Origin: Secundilactobacillus oryzae JCM 18671
Lineage (GTDB): Bacteria > Bacillota > Bacilli > Lactobacillales > Lactobacillaceae
Direction: 5' to 3'
DNA length: 44,385 nucleotides
NCBI RefSeq assembly: GCF_000740055.1
Contig: NZ_BBJM01000017.1
Coordinates: 1-44,385, forward strand
Each line of letters opens with the position of its first letter. The first letter of the stretch is position 1. Positions 1 to 7,933 of the stretch are shown here, one piece after another. Below the pieces are notes generated by a model. That model was not told where the DNA came from. It saw only the letters and a list, made by a program, of their open reading frames with translations, and did not search any database. The translations under genes were made by a program, and so were the position numbers.

Positions 1-150
1 GCTCATATTGATTGTTACTAGCGAATTGACTTCGCAAATGTTTGTTTTGGATTCAACCTAAGTTGAATCGCCCTGCACATTTGATTCGTCGAAACTTTAT
101 TCAGTTTTCAAAGGTCTACTTTGCTTTACTCACTCTCGCAAGCAACTTAA
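1..150 (-). other. rRNA operon leader (16S gene lies beyond the left edge)
   Basis: Read on the minus strand, this is the transcribed leader downstream of two strong promoters. It contains a CTTTGAAAACTGAA segment (about 104-117) of the kind found in Gram-positive rRNA leaders as the antitermination box A region. It also contains a perfect hairpin, GATTCAAC/GTTGAATC (50-69). No part of the mature 16S sequence was recognised, so the gene probably begins just left of base 1. That is an inference from the promoter type and leader motif. Confidence 0.7.
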
Positions 151-152
151 TT

Positions 153-182
153 AGTTTAGCATAACGACTTAGAAGCTGTCAA
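153..182 (-). promoter_or_regulatory. rRNA promoter P2
   Basis: A perfect -35 TTGACA (177-182) is followed after 18 bp by TAAACT (153-158). A TGC just before the -10 makes it an extended -10 element. The 35 bases upstream (183-216) are A/T tracts, with an ATGAAT/ATTCAT dyad, and resemble an UP element. It is the proximal of two tandem promoters reading towards the left edge. Confidence 0.75.
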
Positions 183-254
183 GCATTTATTTATAAAAAT
201 GAATTTTTATTCATCGTACTGGACGTCCCGTCGTCTTACTAAACAACGCTATTA

Positions 255-283
255 AGCTTACCAAGTTAATTAATCTATGTCAA
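255..283 (-). promoter_or_regulatory. rRNA promoter P1
   Basis: A perfect -35 TTGACA (278-283), a 17 bp spacer and TAAGCT (255-260), preceded by the A/T-rich tail of the yugI terminator. It lies about 100 bp upstream of P2 in the same orientation, the usual tandem layout of rRNA operons. The -10 is weak, so its strength is uncertain. Confidence 0.6.
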
Positions 284-293
284 CAGTTATTTT

Positions 294-355
294 ATAAAAA
301 ATGGCTGAATATTCATGATACTCAAATTGGCAACGAGTATTATAATATCAGCCAT
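294..355 (-). terminator. Terminator of the cyclophilin-yugI operon
   Basis: A long, interrupted hairpin on the minus strand. The outer arms are ATGGCTGA and TCAGCCAT, the inner arms ATACTC and GAGTAT, followed by six U (295-300). It sits directly after the yugI stop and before rRNA promoter P1, so it separates the two units. Confidence 0.8.
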
Positions 356-377
356 CTATGTTTACGTCAACACTATT

Positions 378-749
378 TTATTGATTCTTCAAATTTCGTA
401 GCGCTTCTTTACGCCACCCTTCTCGACGCTCCGCTATAGGCTGGAACCCGAGGTGCAAAGTATGGTTAGTCCAATAGACTTTACGGTGGTTCTTTTTAAC
501 TGGTTTAGCATTCGTCTCCGTTTCACGTAACGAAAGTGAAACCTTGCCGGTGTATTCATCAATGTCCAGGATAACCGCATCTACTTCTTGGTTCACTTTA
601 AGATAATCGTGAATATCCTTCACGTATCCTTCATGACACTCCGAAATATGGATGAGTCCTTGCTTATGAGGTGTGATTTCGACAAAAGCCCCATACGGTT
701 GGATTCCTGTCACTCGACCATGAACCTGCATTCCAATTTTTAAATCCAT
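378..749 (-). CDS. yugI: S1 domain RNA-binding protein, YugI/CvfD (GSP13) family
   Basis: A 123-residue protein. Its N-terminal 75 residues form an S1 RNA-binding fold, with GRVTGIQPYGAFVEI, then GLIHISE and GKVSLSLRE at the usual spacing. The rest is a basic tail. Family members (B. subtilis general stress protein 13, streptococcal CvfD) bind RNA or ribosomes and act in stress-related post-transcriptional control; the role here is inferred from the family. The chosen start is ATG at 749, 8 nt after AAGAGG. A GTG nine bases upstream is part of the ribosome binding site. It follows the cyclophilin gene by 17 nt and is probably co-transcribed with it. It is the last gene before the rRNA operon. 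Confidence 0.88.
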   Translation of the reverse strand: MDLKIGMQVHGRVTGIQPYGAFVEITPHKQGLIHISECHEGYVKDIHDYLKVNQEVDAVILDIDEYTGKVSLSLRETETNAKPVKKNHRKVYWTNHTLHLGFQPIAERREGWRKEALRNLKNQ

Positions 750-762
750 TCGATTCACCTCT

Positions 763-776
763 TGTTCTATAGAACA
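763..776. repeat. 14-bp perfect palindrome at the cyclophilin/yugI junction
   Basis: TGTTCTATAGAACA is self-complementary over all 14 bases. It spans the cyclophilin TAG stop (767-769) and lies just upstream of the yugI ribosome binding site. It could be a small hairpin that tunes translational coupling, or chance. No U-run follows, so it is not an intrinsic terminator. Confidence 0.6.
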
Positions 777-1345
777 GTAGCGGTCTCGATGACAACTTCT
801 TTCAATGGCTTGTCCATCTCGTCAGTCTTGCTCATCGCAATCTTGTCAACAACGTCCATCCCCTCAACAACTTGTCCAAACACAGTATGTCTGAAATCAA
901 GCCATGGGGTGCCACCCTCTTTATACTTAGCGACGATTTCCTCAGGGAATCCCGCATCGGTCATTTGTTCAAGCATCGTATCTGTCATTGCTTTTGATTG
1001 TACAATGAAGAATTGACTGCCATTAGTATTAGGACCGGCATTCGCCATAGAAAGGGCACCACGAATGTTATAGAGCTCTTTTGAAAACTCATCTTCGAAT
1101 GGTTCCTTCCAAATGCTTTCGCCGCCCATACCCGTACCGGTAGGATCGCCACCTTGGAGCATAAAGTCACTAATGACACGATGGAAAATTGTGCCATCGT
1201 AATAGCCTGACTTTGCTAACGTCGTAAAACTCTCAACTGTCTTGGGTGCTTGTTCTGGAAAAAGTTGTAATACAATGTCGCCTGCTGTAGTTGCTAATTT
1301 AACTTTTGGTCCCTTTGCTTCATCTAAGCTTAATTGTGGGTACAC
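767..1345 (-). CDS. Peptidyl-prolyl cis-trans isomerase, cyclophilin type
   Basis: A 192-residue cytoplasmic cyclophilin; no signal peptide is visible. The catalytic signature is intact: [14 protein letters not shown] with the active-site Arg around residues 55-70, then the NTNGSQFFI block near 106-114 and a HTVFGQV segment near the C-terminus. Such enzymes isomerise Xaa-Pro bonds during protein folding. Translation starts at GTG, 8 nt after AGAGGAG. The gene is divergent from dedA and is followed closely by yugI, suggesting a two-gene operon. Which paralogue (PpiA or PpiB) it corresponds to is not clear from sequence alone. Confidence 0.93.
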   Translation of the reverse strand: MYPQLSLDEAKGPKVKLATTAGDIVLQLFPEQAPKTVESFTTLAKSGYYDGTIFHRVISDFMLQGGDPTGTGMGGESIWKEPFEDEFSKELYNIRGALSMANAGPNTNGSQFFIVQSKAMTDTMLEQMTDAGFPEEIVAKYKEGGTPWLDFRHTVFGQVVEGMDVVDKIAMSKTDEMDKPLKEVVIETATVL

Positions 1346-1481
1346 TTTAAAAACTCCTCTTTACTAGATTAATCACCGTTCATTATTCCATACATTCCCC
1401 TGCAAATGCAACGCCTGTGACTTTTTATCGATAAAGAATTACTTAACTTACACTAAATAGTCCTCGGGAATTCTTAAAATC

Positions 1482-1490
1482 TGATACAAT
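1482..1490 (+). promoter_or_regulatory. Extended -10 promoter of dedA
   Basis: TGATACAAT is an extended -10 (TG, one base, TACAAT) about 36 bp before the dedA start. No good -35 is seen, as is common with extended -10 promoters. Confidence 0.5.
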
Positions 1491-1526
1491 AGGTCATTGA
1501 AATTACGTTATTTGAAAGGAACTATT

Positions 1527-2177
1527 ATGGGGACATTAATTGATTTTGTGCTTCACGTTGACGCACACCTCGTAAGTCTAGTAAACGCTTTTGGAGGATG
1601 GACTTACTTTATACTATTCGCCATTATCTTAGTCGAAACCGGAGCGGTTATCTTACCGTTTCTGCCTGGCGACTCATTACTATTTGCTGCAGCTGCTTTG
1701 TCAGCCAATCCGACTTACCACTTAAACATTACACTCTTCATTGTTCTATTCCTGGTAGCCGCTGCAGTGGGTGATTCGTTAAACTTCTTCCTGGGTTCGA
1801 AAGCTTCCATCATCCTACAGAAGTATCCCTGGTTTAAAAAATTCATCAAGGACGAGCAACTTCAACAAGCCGAACAATTCTTTGATAATCATGGCGTGAT
1901 TGGTATTTTCCTTGCAAGGTTCATGCCAATCATTCGGACGTTTGCCCCATTCATCGCTGGGGGAACCGGTTATACTTACCGTCATTTCATCAAATTCAAC
2001 TTATCGGCAGTGGTCATCTGGGTTGCCCTATTCTGTGGTGCCGGCTACTTCTTCGGTAATATCGATTTCGTGAAGGAGCATTTTTCCTTAGTCGTTCTCG
2101 CTATTATTGTCGTTTCCCTCTTACCTGCCGTTTATACCTTCCTCAAAAGTAAGTTTTCCAAATCAACTGCCGCATAG
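1527..2177 (+). CDS. DedA/VTT-family membrane protein
   Basis: A 216-residue integral membrane protein with about five hydrophobic segments. DedA hallmarks are present: the E-x-G pattern followed by PFLPGDSLLF near residues 40-55, and the GRF-like block FLARFMPIIRTFAPFIAGG near residues 128-146. DedA proteins are implicated in lipid-carrier (undecaprenyl phosphate) or phospholipid flipping; the substrate here is unknown. ATG at 1527 is preceded by GAAAGGA at ideal spacing. An upstream in-frame TTG lacks a binding site. It is a single-gene plus-strand unit ending in a shared two-way terminator. Confidence 0.9.
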   Translation: MGTLIDFVLHVDAHLVSLVNAFGGWTYFILFAIILVETGAVILPFLPGDSLLFAAAALSANPTYHLNITLFIVLFLVAAAVGDSLNFFLGSKASIILQKYPWFKKFIKDEQLQQAEQFFDNHGVIGIFLARFMPIIRTFAPFIAGGTGYTYRHFIKFNLSAVVIWVALFCGAGYFFGNIDFVKEHFSLVVLAIIVVSLLPAVYTFLKSKFSKSTAA

Positions 2178-2180
2178 ACC

Positions 2181-2219
2181 AAAGGCCCTCAAGCAATTAA
2201 TGCTTAAGGGCCTTTTTTT
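2181..2219. terminator. Two-way terminator between dedA and the DUF1461 gene
   Basis: Arms AAAGGCCCTCAAGCA and TGCTTAAGGGCCTTT (one mismatch) with a five-base loop. Seven T follow on the plus strand, and an AAA run gives a shorter U-tract on the minus strand. The stop codon of the minus-strand gene (2197-2199) lies in the loop. Confidence 0.92.
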
Positions 2220-2841
2220 GTTGCCGTTTGATCATTAGCCAAATCGCTAAAATCTGTAATTCAAATAGTACGAACGCCAACGCAAAACACGCATAAAAAA
2301 AATTCTCAGGTAAAACTAAAATAATAGGATCGGTCTGAGGGTCAAACAACCAGTCTTGGTTACGAAAAAACAGCTCATGAAAGCCAATAAAAAACTGATT
2401 GAAATTGACGGCCATCATAGCGCTCGCAACGAGTAGCACCATGGCCGTGATGTTAAGTGGTAAATCTAATAGCCAAAGTCGAAATTCACGATACAATTTT
2501 CGTAGATAAAGACCGGTTGGCATGATTGTCAGTATTAACACCGTATTATTGAACAAAATTAGCTTTTTAACATCTTCAAAGTGATGCATCCCGCTAAATG
2601 AGGTTGGAAAGTTAGTCATATCTAAGGACACCCATGGTAATTGCAAAAAGCTCAAGAGCTGTCCATAGTTTTTCATTAATTGATGAGTAGACAGTCCTAG
2701 TGTTTTGACAATTTCGCTATCTCCCACCATCAATCGGAATAGCCATGAACTGTTGACTGTTAGAAAAATAGCCAAACTCAGCATACATAGAATCACCAAG
2801 ACGACACCGCCCCAGTGTTGCAGCCGTCGCATATTAATCAT
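2197..2841 (-). CDS. TIGR01906/DUF1461 family integral membrane protein
   Basis: A 214-residue protein with four predicted membrane helices: one near the N-terminus (VVLVILCMLSLAIFLTV), then pairs near residues 100 and 130, and one near the C-terminus (FFYACFALAFVLFELQ). A large extracytoplasmic loop follows helix 1. This matches the family of uncharacterised membrane proteins found downstream of nagD-like genes in lactobacilli. I place the start at ATG 2841, overlapping the nagD-like stop by 8 bases. A longer reading extends into nagD without support. The function is unknown. It is the last gene of the five-gene operon. Confidence 0.8.
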   Translation of the reverse strand: MINMRRLQHWGGVVLVILCMLSLAIFLTVNSSWLFRLMVGDSEIVKTLGLSTHQLMKNYGQLLSFLQLPWVSLDMTNFPTSFSGMHHFEDVKKLILFNNTVLILTIMPTGLYLRKLYREFRLWLLDLPLNITAMVLLVASAMMAVNFNQFFIGFHELFFRNQDWLFDPQTDPIILVLPENFFYACFALAFVLFELQILAIWLMIKRQQKKALKH

Positions 2842-3619
2842 TGACCAAATTCCAATCATCCAAAGTATCAATCTCATAGGTTGGTTTGATTGGTACTTGT
2901 GCAATTTGCTCCCGAGTTGAGAGCCCAGAATATACGAGCAATGTATCCATCCCCACGTTAATACCGGCAGAAATATCCGTTAAATAGTTGTCTCCCACCA
3001 TGATCACTTCTTCTGCAGACAAACCGATCCGCTCCAATGCGTTTTTCATAATGATGGGCTCCGGCTTACCAATATAGGTCGCTTTTTGCTGAGTCGTGTA
3101 CTCCACTAGTTTGACGAGTGATCCAGCGCCAGGAAGCATTCCTCTCTCGTTGGGGATATTAGAATCTGAATTAGTTCCAATAAATTTAGCACCGTTACGA
3201 ATCGCCAATGTTGCCACTTCAAATTTATGGTATGTGACGTCGGAATCAAGTCCCACTACCACGTAGTCCGGGTTTTGGTTCTCAAAATGAAATCCTTTGC
3301 TTAGCAATGCCTGATTGAGCCCAATTTCACCCACAACATAAATAGCTCGTTCTTCAGGACCCGCTAACTGATCTAAATAATCAGCCGTGGCTAAGCCTGC
3401 CGTATAAACGTTATCTTCTGTAACAAAAATATCGTGGTTATCTGCTAGATTCTTCACTACATCTCTTGGTAGTTTCGTGGTGTTGTTAGTCACAAATAAA
3501 AACGGAATCTGCGCCGCCTGCAACCGTTCAATGAACCGCTTGGCAGCTGGCATCCGCTTTTTCCCAGCGTAAATGGTGCCATCTAAATCAATAAAATATC
3601 CCTTATACTGTTTGCCCAA
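2834..3619 (-). CDS. HAD-family sugar phosphatase, YutF/NagD type (TIGR01457)
   Basis: A 261-residue HAD hydrolase with a C2-type cap. Motif I is DLDGT (D11 nucleophile, D13), motif II is TNN near residue 44, the motif III Lys is in GKPEP near residue 180, and motif IV is GDNYLTD near 205. Family members dephosphorylate small sugar or nucleotide phosphates; the physiological substrate is not known. It starts with TTG directly abutting the yutD stop, and GGAG sits about 9 nt upstream inside the end of yutD. The no-gap junction suggests translational coupling. Confidence 0.9.
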   Translation of the reverse strand: MGKQYKGYFIDLDGTIYAGKKRMPAAKRFIERLQAAQIPFLFVTNNTTKLPRDVVKNLADNHDIFVTEDNVYTAGLATADYLDQLAGPEERAIYVVGEIGLNQALLSKGFHFENQNPDYVVVGLDSDVTYHKFEVATLAIRNGAKFIGTNSDSNIPNERGMLPGAGSLVKLVEYTTQQKATYIGKPEPIIMKNALERIGLSAEEVIMVGDNYLTDISAGINVGMDTLLVYSGLSTREQIAQVPIKPTYEIDTLDDWNLVND

Positions 3620-4276
3620 TTATTTCACTCCATCATTCTTTGCTTTCTTTTCTCGAATCACAAAATGGCGGTGACTACTCTTACCAGAAGATTGCACCTT
3701 GGTTTCCCGCTCTTGAATAGCTGGTCCCACTTTTGAAACGCGTTCACGAACGTAAGGTTTTTTACGTTTAGCTTTACTACGTGAGCGATTGTTAGTCGAT
3801 TGATTGCTATTTTTGGTGTTTGAATTCTTTGAACTCGGTGTTTTGGCACTGGGTTTGTTGGTTTGACGTCCTCGACGCTGCGACGAATTATTCCGTCTTT
3901 TACTTCGACTCGGCACCTTAGCATCCTTATTGTAAATCACAAAGTAGCCAGCACCATAATTGCCATATTCAAACAAGTAATCCTGTAATCCTGAAATTTG
4001 ATCGGCTGCTGGTACGTTCTTATCATCAGCAAAAAATCCCTTTAGCCTCAATTGTCCAAAGCCCCAATCACCAACAATATAATCATACTTGCTAAATACC
4101 GTCGAAAATCGATCGATAAACTCATGTTCATCAAAACTATTTGCTGGGTCAGAAACTAATTCATAGGTGTGATTGTTAATCAAAAAATGAGTTTCATCTA
4201 CTCGGCTAATGTTTGCCAAGGGTTCCCGTTTTTCCCGTTGCTCATTGACCAGTTCTTCCATTGTTTTACGGTCCAT
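3620..4276 (-). CDS. yutD: YutD family protein (DUF1027) with long basic tail
   Basis: A 218-residue protein. Residues about 20-120 match the YutD domain (FLINNHTYELV, FSKYDYIVGDWGFGQLRLKGF, FEYGNYGAGYFVIYN). The last 95 residues are a Ser/Asn/Arg/Lys-rich low-complexity tail, absent from the short Bacillus form (about 100 residues). The tail is strongly basic and could bind nucleic acid or the ribosome; that is inference. ATG at 4276 follows GGGAGG. It sits between yunD (14 nt upstream) and the nagD-like gene (0 nt gap). The family function is not established. Confidence 0.85.
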   Translation of the reverse strand: MDRKTMEELVNEQREKREPLANISRVDETHFLINNHTYELVSDPANSFDEHEFIDRFSTVFSKYDYIVGDWGFGQLRLKGFFADDKNVPAADQISGLQDYLFEYGNYGAGYFVIYNKDAKVPSRSKRRNNSSQRRGRQTNKPSAKTPSSKNSNTKNSNQSTNNRSRSKAKRKKPYVRERVSKVGPAIQERETKVQSSGKSSHRHFVIREKKAKNDGVK

Positions 4277-4290
4277 ACTGCTGTCCTCCC

Positions 4291-5673
4291 TTAAAGGGGA
4301 TAATGTTTGGCCAGGTAAGTGGCAAACACGTCCCGAATCACTGTATTCACATCAATTTCATTTTGGCCCATAATTTCGATTGTTGGAAAATATGGAACGT
4401 ACTCATAATGATCAAGCATCCCGATTTGATAAGTTTGAAGTGGCGATAAATCCAGGTTACGAAACTGAACCCGACCACTTTCACGGTCATAGCTGATTCC
4501 AGAATAGTCGATAGTCCCAAAAATTTTGCCACGAAAGCCCATCCCCTTAACAGGATAGTGTAGGAGAAAGGCGCGATTTTTCTCCATTTCTTGAATCAGA
4601 CGCCATAAATCATATCCAGATAAGCTAACTTTCATTGGGTGCATCGAATGTGGCAGCAATTTATGAATATCGTTCCGGGTCACAATCCCGGCATTCAAAT
4701 TAATCATAAACAAACCACCATTCAAAATAGCAGCATTAGTGCCCATCGCTTCTTCAAGGGCTGCCAACCCTTCACTAGCAACACGCGAATACCCAGTCCA
4801 ATTCATTTCCATTGGTGCTGCTAACCTGGCAACTGGTTGAGCAGTAAGCATTTGCTCGCCCAGTTCCTTATAATGGTCTGATTCAATTTTATCCTCAGCT
4901 TTAGTCACCAGCCCGGCTACCGAAACGACTGTAGCCTCATCCTTGATGAGTTGATGTTCATCATTAAATGACAAAGAAATCTGACCGACATACTGACCAT
5001 ATTTTCCGGCTGCCGCAATGAGAGATTGGCCAATTCGCTGACCATCTAGCAATAAATGGTGCGTATGAGCACCAATAATGAGTCCCACTTGTGGAAACTG
5101 TTTGGCAATCATTTGGTCCACATTCAGCCCTAGATGTGACAACAAGACGATAAAATCTGCTTGACCTTCAAATCGTTTCAAGAGTTTCGGTAACATCGTC
5201 TGCACCGCAATTGATTGCCAACCAATTCTCTGGTAAGTATCCGCATAAGGTGCGGTGAGTCCTAGTACTAAAACCTTAGTACCACCGTTTGTCGTTAAAA
5301 TCTTGCCATTTTTTGCCCACTCAGGCTGAGTGCTACTTTCAGCTACCAGTAAATTTCCCAAAACGACATCGAAATTTGCCTCATCATATAGGTGGTTGAG
5401 TTGGTCAAATGTATTCCCAATTCCCTCATTATTCCCAATGGTGACGGCATCATAAGCCATTTCGTTCATAATTTTAATGTTGTCTTTGCCGTCCGTGGCC
5501 TCCGTCAATGGATGTACGCGATCCATCGCGTCACCAATATCGAACGTAAAGACCGAATCACCAGCCGCACGAAATTGAGCGCGTTGCGCGTTAATATACC
5601 GGCGGATCTTAGGCCAATTTTCTAAGTGCGAATGCAAATCATTAGTATGGAAAATTTTTAAATTATCACTCAT
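4291..5673 (-). CDS. yunD: 5'-nucleotidase/2',3'-cyclic phosphodiesterase family, YunD type
   Basis: A 460-residue protein without a signal peptide. The N-terminal metallophosphatase domain shows TNDLHSH, DIGDAMDR, TIGNNEG, LLSHLG and GAHTHHLL, the full set of two-metal ligands. The C-terminal 5'-nucleotidase domain shows LNGGLFMINL near residue 310 and LSGYDLWRLIQ. Cytoplasmic YunD-type enzymes are thought to hydrolyse nucleoside phosphates. ATG at 5673 is one base from the upstream stop and is preceded by AGAGG; a longer reading upstream has no binding site. It is the second gene of the operon led by another metallophosphoesterase. Confidence 0.9.
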   Translation of the reverse strand: MSDNLKIFHTNDLHSHLENWPKIRRYINAQRAQFRAAGDSVFTFDIGDAMDRVHPLTEATDGKDNIKIMNEMAYDAVTIGNNEGIGNTFDQLNHLYDEANFDVVLGNLLVAESSTQPEWAKNGKILTTNGGTKVLVLGLTAPYADTYQRIGWQSIAVQTMLPKLLKRFEGQADFIVLLSHLGLNVDQMIAKQFPQVGLIIGAHTHHLLLDGQRIGQSLIAAAGKYGQYVGQISLSFNDEHQLIKDEATVVSVAGLVTKAEDKIESDHYKELGEQMLTAQPVARLAAPMEMNWTGYSRVASEGLAALEEAMGTNAAILNGGLFMINLNAGIVTRNDIHKLLPHSMHPMKVSLSGYDLWRLIQEMEKNRAFLLHYPVKGMGFRGKIFGTIDYSGISYDRESGRVQFRNLDLSPLQTYQIGMLDHYEYVPYFPTIEIMGQNEIDVNTVIRDVFATYLAKHYPL

Positions 5674-5674
5674 C

Positions 5675-6283
5675 TCAGTGCCTCTTATTGTAGTCATCAA
5701 ATTTACGTTCAACCATGAGTTCAATGTCGGCAGTTGATAATGGTGTCCCAAATGGCACTTTTTCACTCAGATAATCCGTTTCCGGAGAATCAACACCGAC
5801 GTTGATGTTTTCGCGAACGGGTACGGCATAGTGATGAATATGACCATGTAAATTGATAATTTGTTTAACAATTCCTAGCATCATTGGGTAATGCGTCAAA
5901 TAGTACTGACGATGGTTAAATTTTACAATCACGCCCACATCATGGAAGGAAAACTTAGGCTTGCCCTCAATCATCTCATTGTGTTTGTCCAGGTACTTAA
6001 ACAAGTCCCGACTATCATGGTTCCCCTTGATAAAGACAATGTGACCGTTTAAGCGACGTAAAACCGCCAAAACGGCCTCATTCGACAACTTAGCAGGATG
6101 CGTAAAATAAAGCGCAATATCGCCCAGATGGTAAACGGTGTCAGTTGGCTTCACTCGATTATTCCAGTTTCGAATAATCTCCTCGTTCATGTCTTCAACT
6201 GTCAAAAACGGTCTAGGCGCAAACTCGCTAATTCCTAGTAACTGTTCATGGAAAAAATGTGTATCTGCTGTAAAGAAAATCAT
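5675..6283 (-). CDS. Calcineurin-like metallophosphoesterase
   Basis: A 202-residue enzyme with all class motifs in order: ADTHFFH (residues 6-12), HLGDIAL near 53, KGNHDSRD near 91, LTHYPM near 129 and LHGHIHH near 145. It binds two divalent metal ions, and the substrate cannot be read from the sequence. Similar small stand-alone phosphoesterases occur in many Firmicutes. It is the first gene of the operon that continues with yunD, yutD, the nagD-like gene and the DUF1461 gene. Its ribosome binding site is weak (GAGATG). Confidence 0.85.
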   Translation of the reverse strand: MIFFTADTHFFHEQLLGISEFAPRPFLTVEDMNEEIIRNWNNRVKPTDTVYHLGDIALYFTHPAKLSNEAVLAVLRRLNGHIVFIKGNHDSRDLFKYLDKHNEMIEGKPKFSFHDVGVIVKFNHRQYYLTHYPMMLGIVKQIINLHGHIHHYAVPVRENINVGVDSPETDYLSEKVPFGTPLSTADIELMVERKFDDYNKRH

Positions 6284-6323
6284 CTATTTCATCTCACTGT
6301 CAATATATCCAAGTTTAACCTAA

Positions 6324-6332
6324 ATTCTATCA
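6324..6332 (-). promoter_or_regulatory. Extended -10 promoter of the metallophosphoesterase operon
   Basis: TGATAGAAT (extended -10) lies about 40 bp upstream of the start at 6283. No clear -35 is visible. Confidence 0.5.
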
Positions 6333-6360
6333 TGAGTACCACTGAAAATAGCGAAAAAAC

Positions 6361-6389
6361 TAAAAAAGACCTCTACTTATAGAGATCTT
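6361..6389 (-). terminator. Terminator of the amino-acid permease gene
   Basis: Arms AAGACCTCTA and TAGAGATCTT (one G-U pair) around a four-base loop. The U-run (6362-6367) is on the minus strand, 6 bp after the permease stop. Confidence 0.88.
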
Positions 6390-6395
6390 CCAAAA

Positions 6396-7772
6396 TTAAG
6401 CTTTTGTCGCCCGTTTATTCAGGAGTTTATCAAATGCCCAAAGCGCAATCAGCCAAACAATCGACCCAATCAAAGCAATCATGGTTTCAAGCTTCATCAG
6501 TAGGATTAACCCTACCCCTGCCAGGAACGCTAAGACTAAATAATCAGTAAATGGCGCAAATGGTAATTTGAATTTAGCCGATTTCGCAGCTTTGGTTTTC
6601 CGATACTTTAAATGAGCCAGGATAATCGAGCCCCAAATAAAGAGGAAACAGGTTGTTGCAATACTAGAAATGAAAGTGAACACGTGCCCTGGCATAAATA
6701 GATTCAAAAACAGTGAGGCAGCAATAATGATGGCAGAAAATCGTAACGCATTTCCCGGCACCTGCGTCCGAGAAAGCTTACTTAACTTGCCACTCAGCTT
6801 TGACTTGCCACCGTACGTGAGTGAAAACAGCATTCGTCCTGTGGTAAACAATGAACTATTACATGCCGAAACGGCTGCCGTCAAGACGACGAAATTGATA
6901 ATCGTTGCTGCCGAGCGGATTCCAATCGCCGAGAACACTTGAACGAACGGACTTTGATTTGGTGAAATATTTTGCCATGGATAGATACACATTAAGGCAA
7001 GTAGTGAGCCTAAGTAGAAAATAATAATTCTAAACGGAATGTCATCAATTGCTTTAGGAATAATTTTAGTTGGATTTGCCGTTTCAGAAGCCGTCATCCC
7101 CACCATTTCGATTCCCACAAAACTGAACAGAACCATTTGGAAAGAGAGTAAAAATCCGTTGCTACCATTAGCAAACAGCCCTCCCTTAAACAAGTTACCT
7201 ACCTCTGCGTAACCAACCGGTGTCTTGTAATGAACCGCCACCATATAAATACCAATGGCGATCAGACCCAAAATGGCCACTATTTTGATAATCGCAAACC
7301 AAAACTCGGTTTCACCGAAAGCGCGGACCGTCACAGAATTAATCAATAACAAGATGAGCAGGATAGCAATTCCCGTTACCCATTCTGGGAGATTAGGGAA
7401 CCAGTAGCGTAGGTATAGACCCGACGCAGTTAATTCGGCCATCGCAATGGTGAGCCAGCAAATCCAATAGGTCCAGCCGGCGACAAAGCCCCAGGTTTTT
7501 CCGAGATATTTCGAAATAAACGCAATGAATGAGTGCGCATCTAAATCGGAAAGGAGCAACTCTCCCAACGCACGCATCAAAAGAAAACACACAATTCCAG
7601 TAATTAAGTATGCAAAGATAATGGATGGACCCGCCAAGTGAATCGATTGTCCTGCCCCTAGGAATAATCCAGTTCCGATAGTGCCTCCAAGTGCAATCAA
7701 CTGCACGTGACGACCTTGTAATCCTCTTGAAAGCTCTTGGTTGTTTTCTTGATTATTAGTATTAGAACTCAA
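6396..7772 (-). CDS. Amino-acid permease, APC superfamily (CycA-like)
   Basis: A 458-residue transporter with about twelve membrane helices. The substrate-binding GGTIGTGLFLGAG motif of helix 1 is near residue 25, and the family-typical SETANPTKIIPKAI block is near residue 237. The N-terminal half resembles D-Ala/D-Ser/Gly symporter CycA (GLQGRHVQLIALGG, LAGPSIIFAYLI, GWTYWICW), so a small neutral amino acid is the likely cargo; specificity is inference. Translation starts at TTG 7772, 7 nt after AAAGGGG; a longer upstream frame has no binding site. It is monocistronic, with its own promoter and terminator. Confidence 0.88.
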   Translation of the reverse strand: MSSNTNNQENNQELSRGLQGRHVQLIALGGTIGTGLFLGAGQSIHLAGPSIIFAYLITGIVCFLLMRALGELLLSDLDAHSFIAFISKYLGKTWGFVAGWTYWICWLTIAMAELTASGLYLRYWFPNLPEWVTGIAILLILLLINSVTVRAFGETEFWFAIIKIVAILGLIAIGIYMVAVHYKTPVGYAEVGNLFKGGLFANGSNGFLLSFQMVLFSFVGIEMVGMTASETANPTKIIPKAIDDIPFRIIIFYLGSLLALMCIYPWQNISPNQSPFVQVFSAIGIRSAATIINFVVLTAAVSACNSSLFTTGRMLFSLTYGGKSKLSGKLSKLSRTQVPGNALRFSAIIIAASLFLNLFMPGHVFTFISSIATTCFLFIWGSIILAHLKYRKTKAAKSAKFKLPFAPFTDYLVLAFLAGVGLILLMKLETMIALIGSIVWLIALWAFDKLLNKRATKA

Positions 7773-7797
7773 TGTTATTCCCCTTTCTGTTTTGATT

Positions 7798-7827
7798 ATT
7801 ATAGTCAATCTAAGGACAGTGCCACAA
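7798..7827 (-). promoter_or_regulatory. Promoter of the amino-acid permease gene
   Basis: A perfect -10 TATAAT (7798-7803) with a weak -35 TTGTGG (7822-7827) at 18 bp spacing. It predicts a leader of about 20 nt. Confidence 0.55.
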
Positions 7828-7933
7828 GGCTTGGCTGAATTGCCTCATGACATCGAATGGCGGAACGCCTTTAACATCAATTGATTTCACGTTTAATTTT
7901 TTTACTTGAATTCTTTTCAACTTAAAATGAAAA

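Noticed and set aside
762-1016. Plus-strand ORF opposite the cyclophilin gene
   Set aside because: It has no ribosome binding site, lies wholly antisense to a conserved gene and resembles no family.
2842-2904. Longer N-terminus for the DUF1461 membrane protein
   Set aside because: It would extend 63 bases further into the conserved end of the nagD-like gene; the shorter start gives a normal leader helix.
3750-3920. A coding minisatellite in the yutD tail
   Set aside because: The Ser/Asn/Arg codons recur irregularly; no exact tandem unit is present.
5674-5766. Longer N-terminus for YunD
   Set aside because: The extension lies in the upstream gene and has no SD; ATG 5673 has AGAGG and directly precedes the catalytic DLHSH region.
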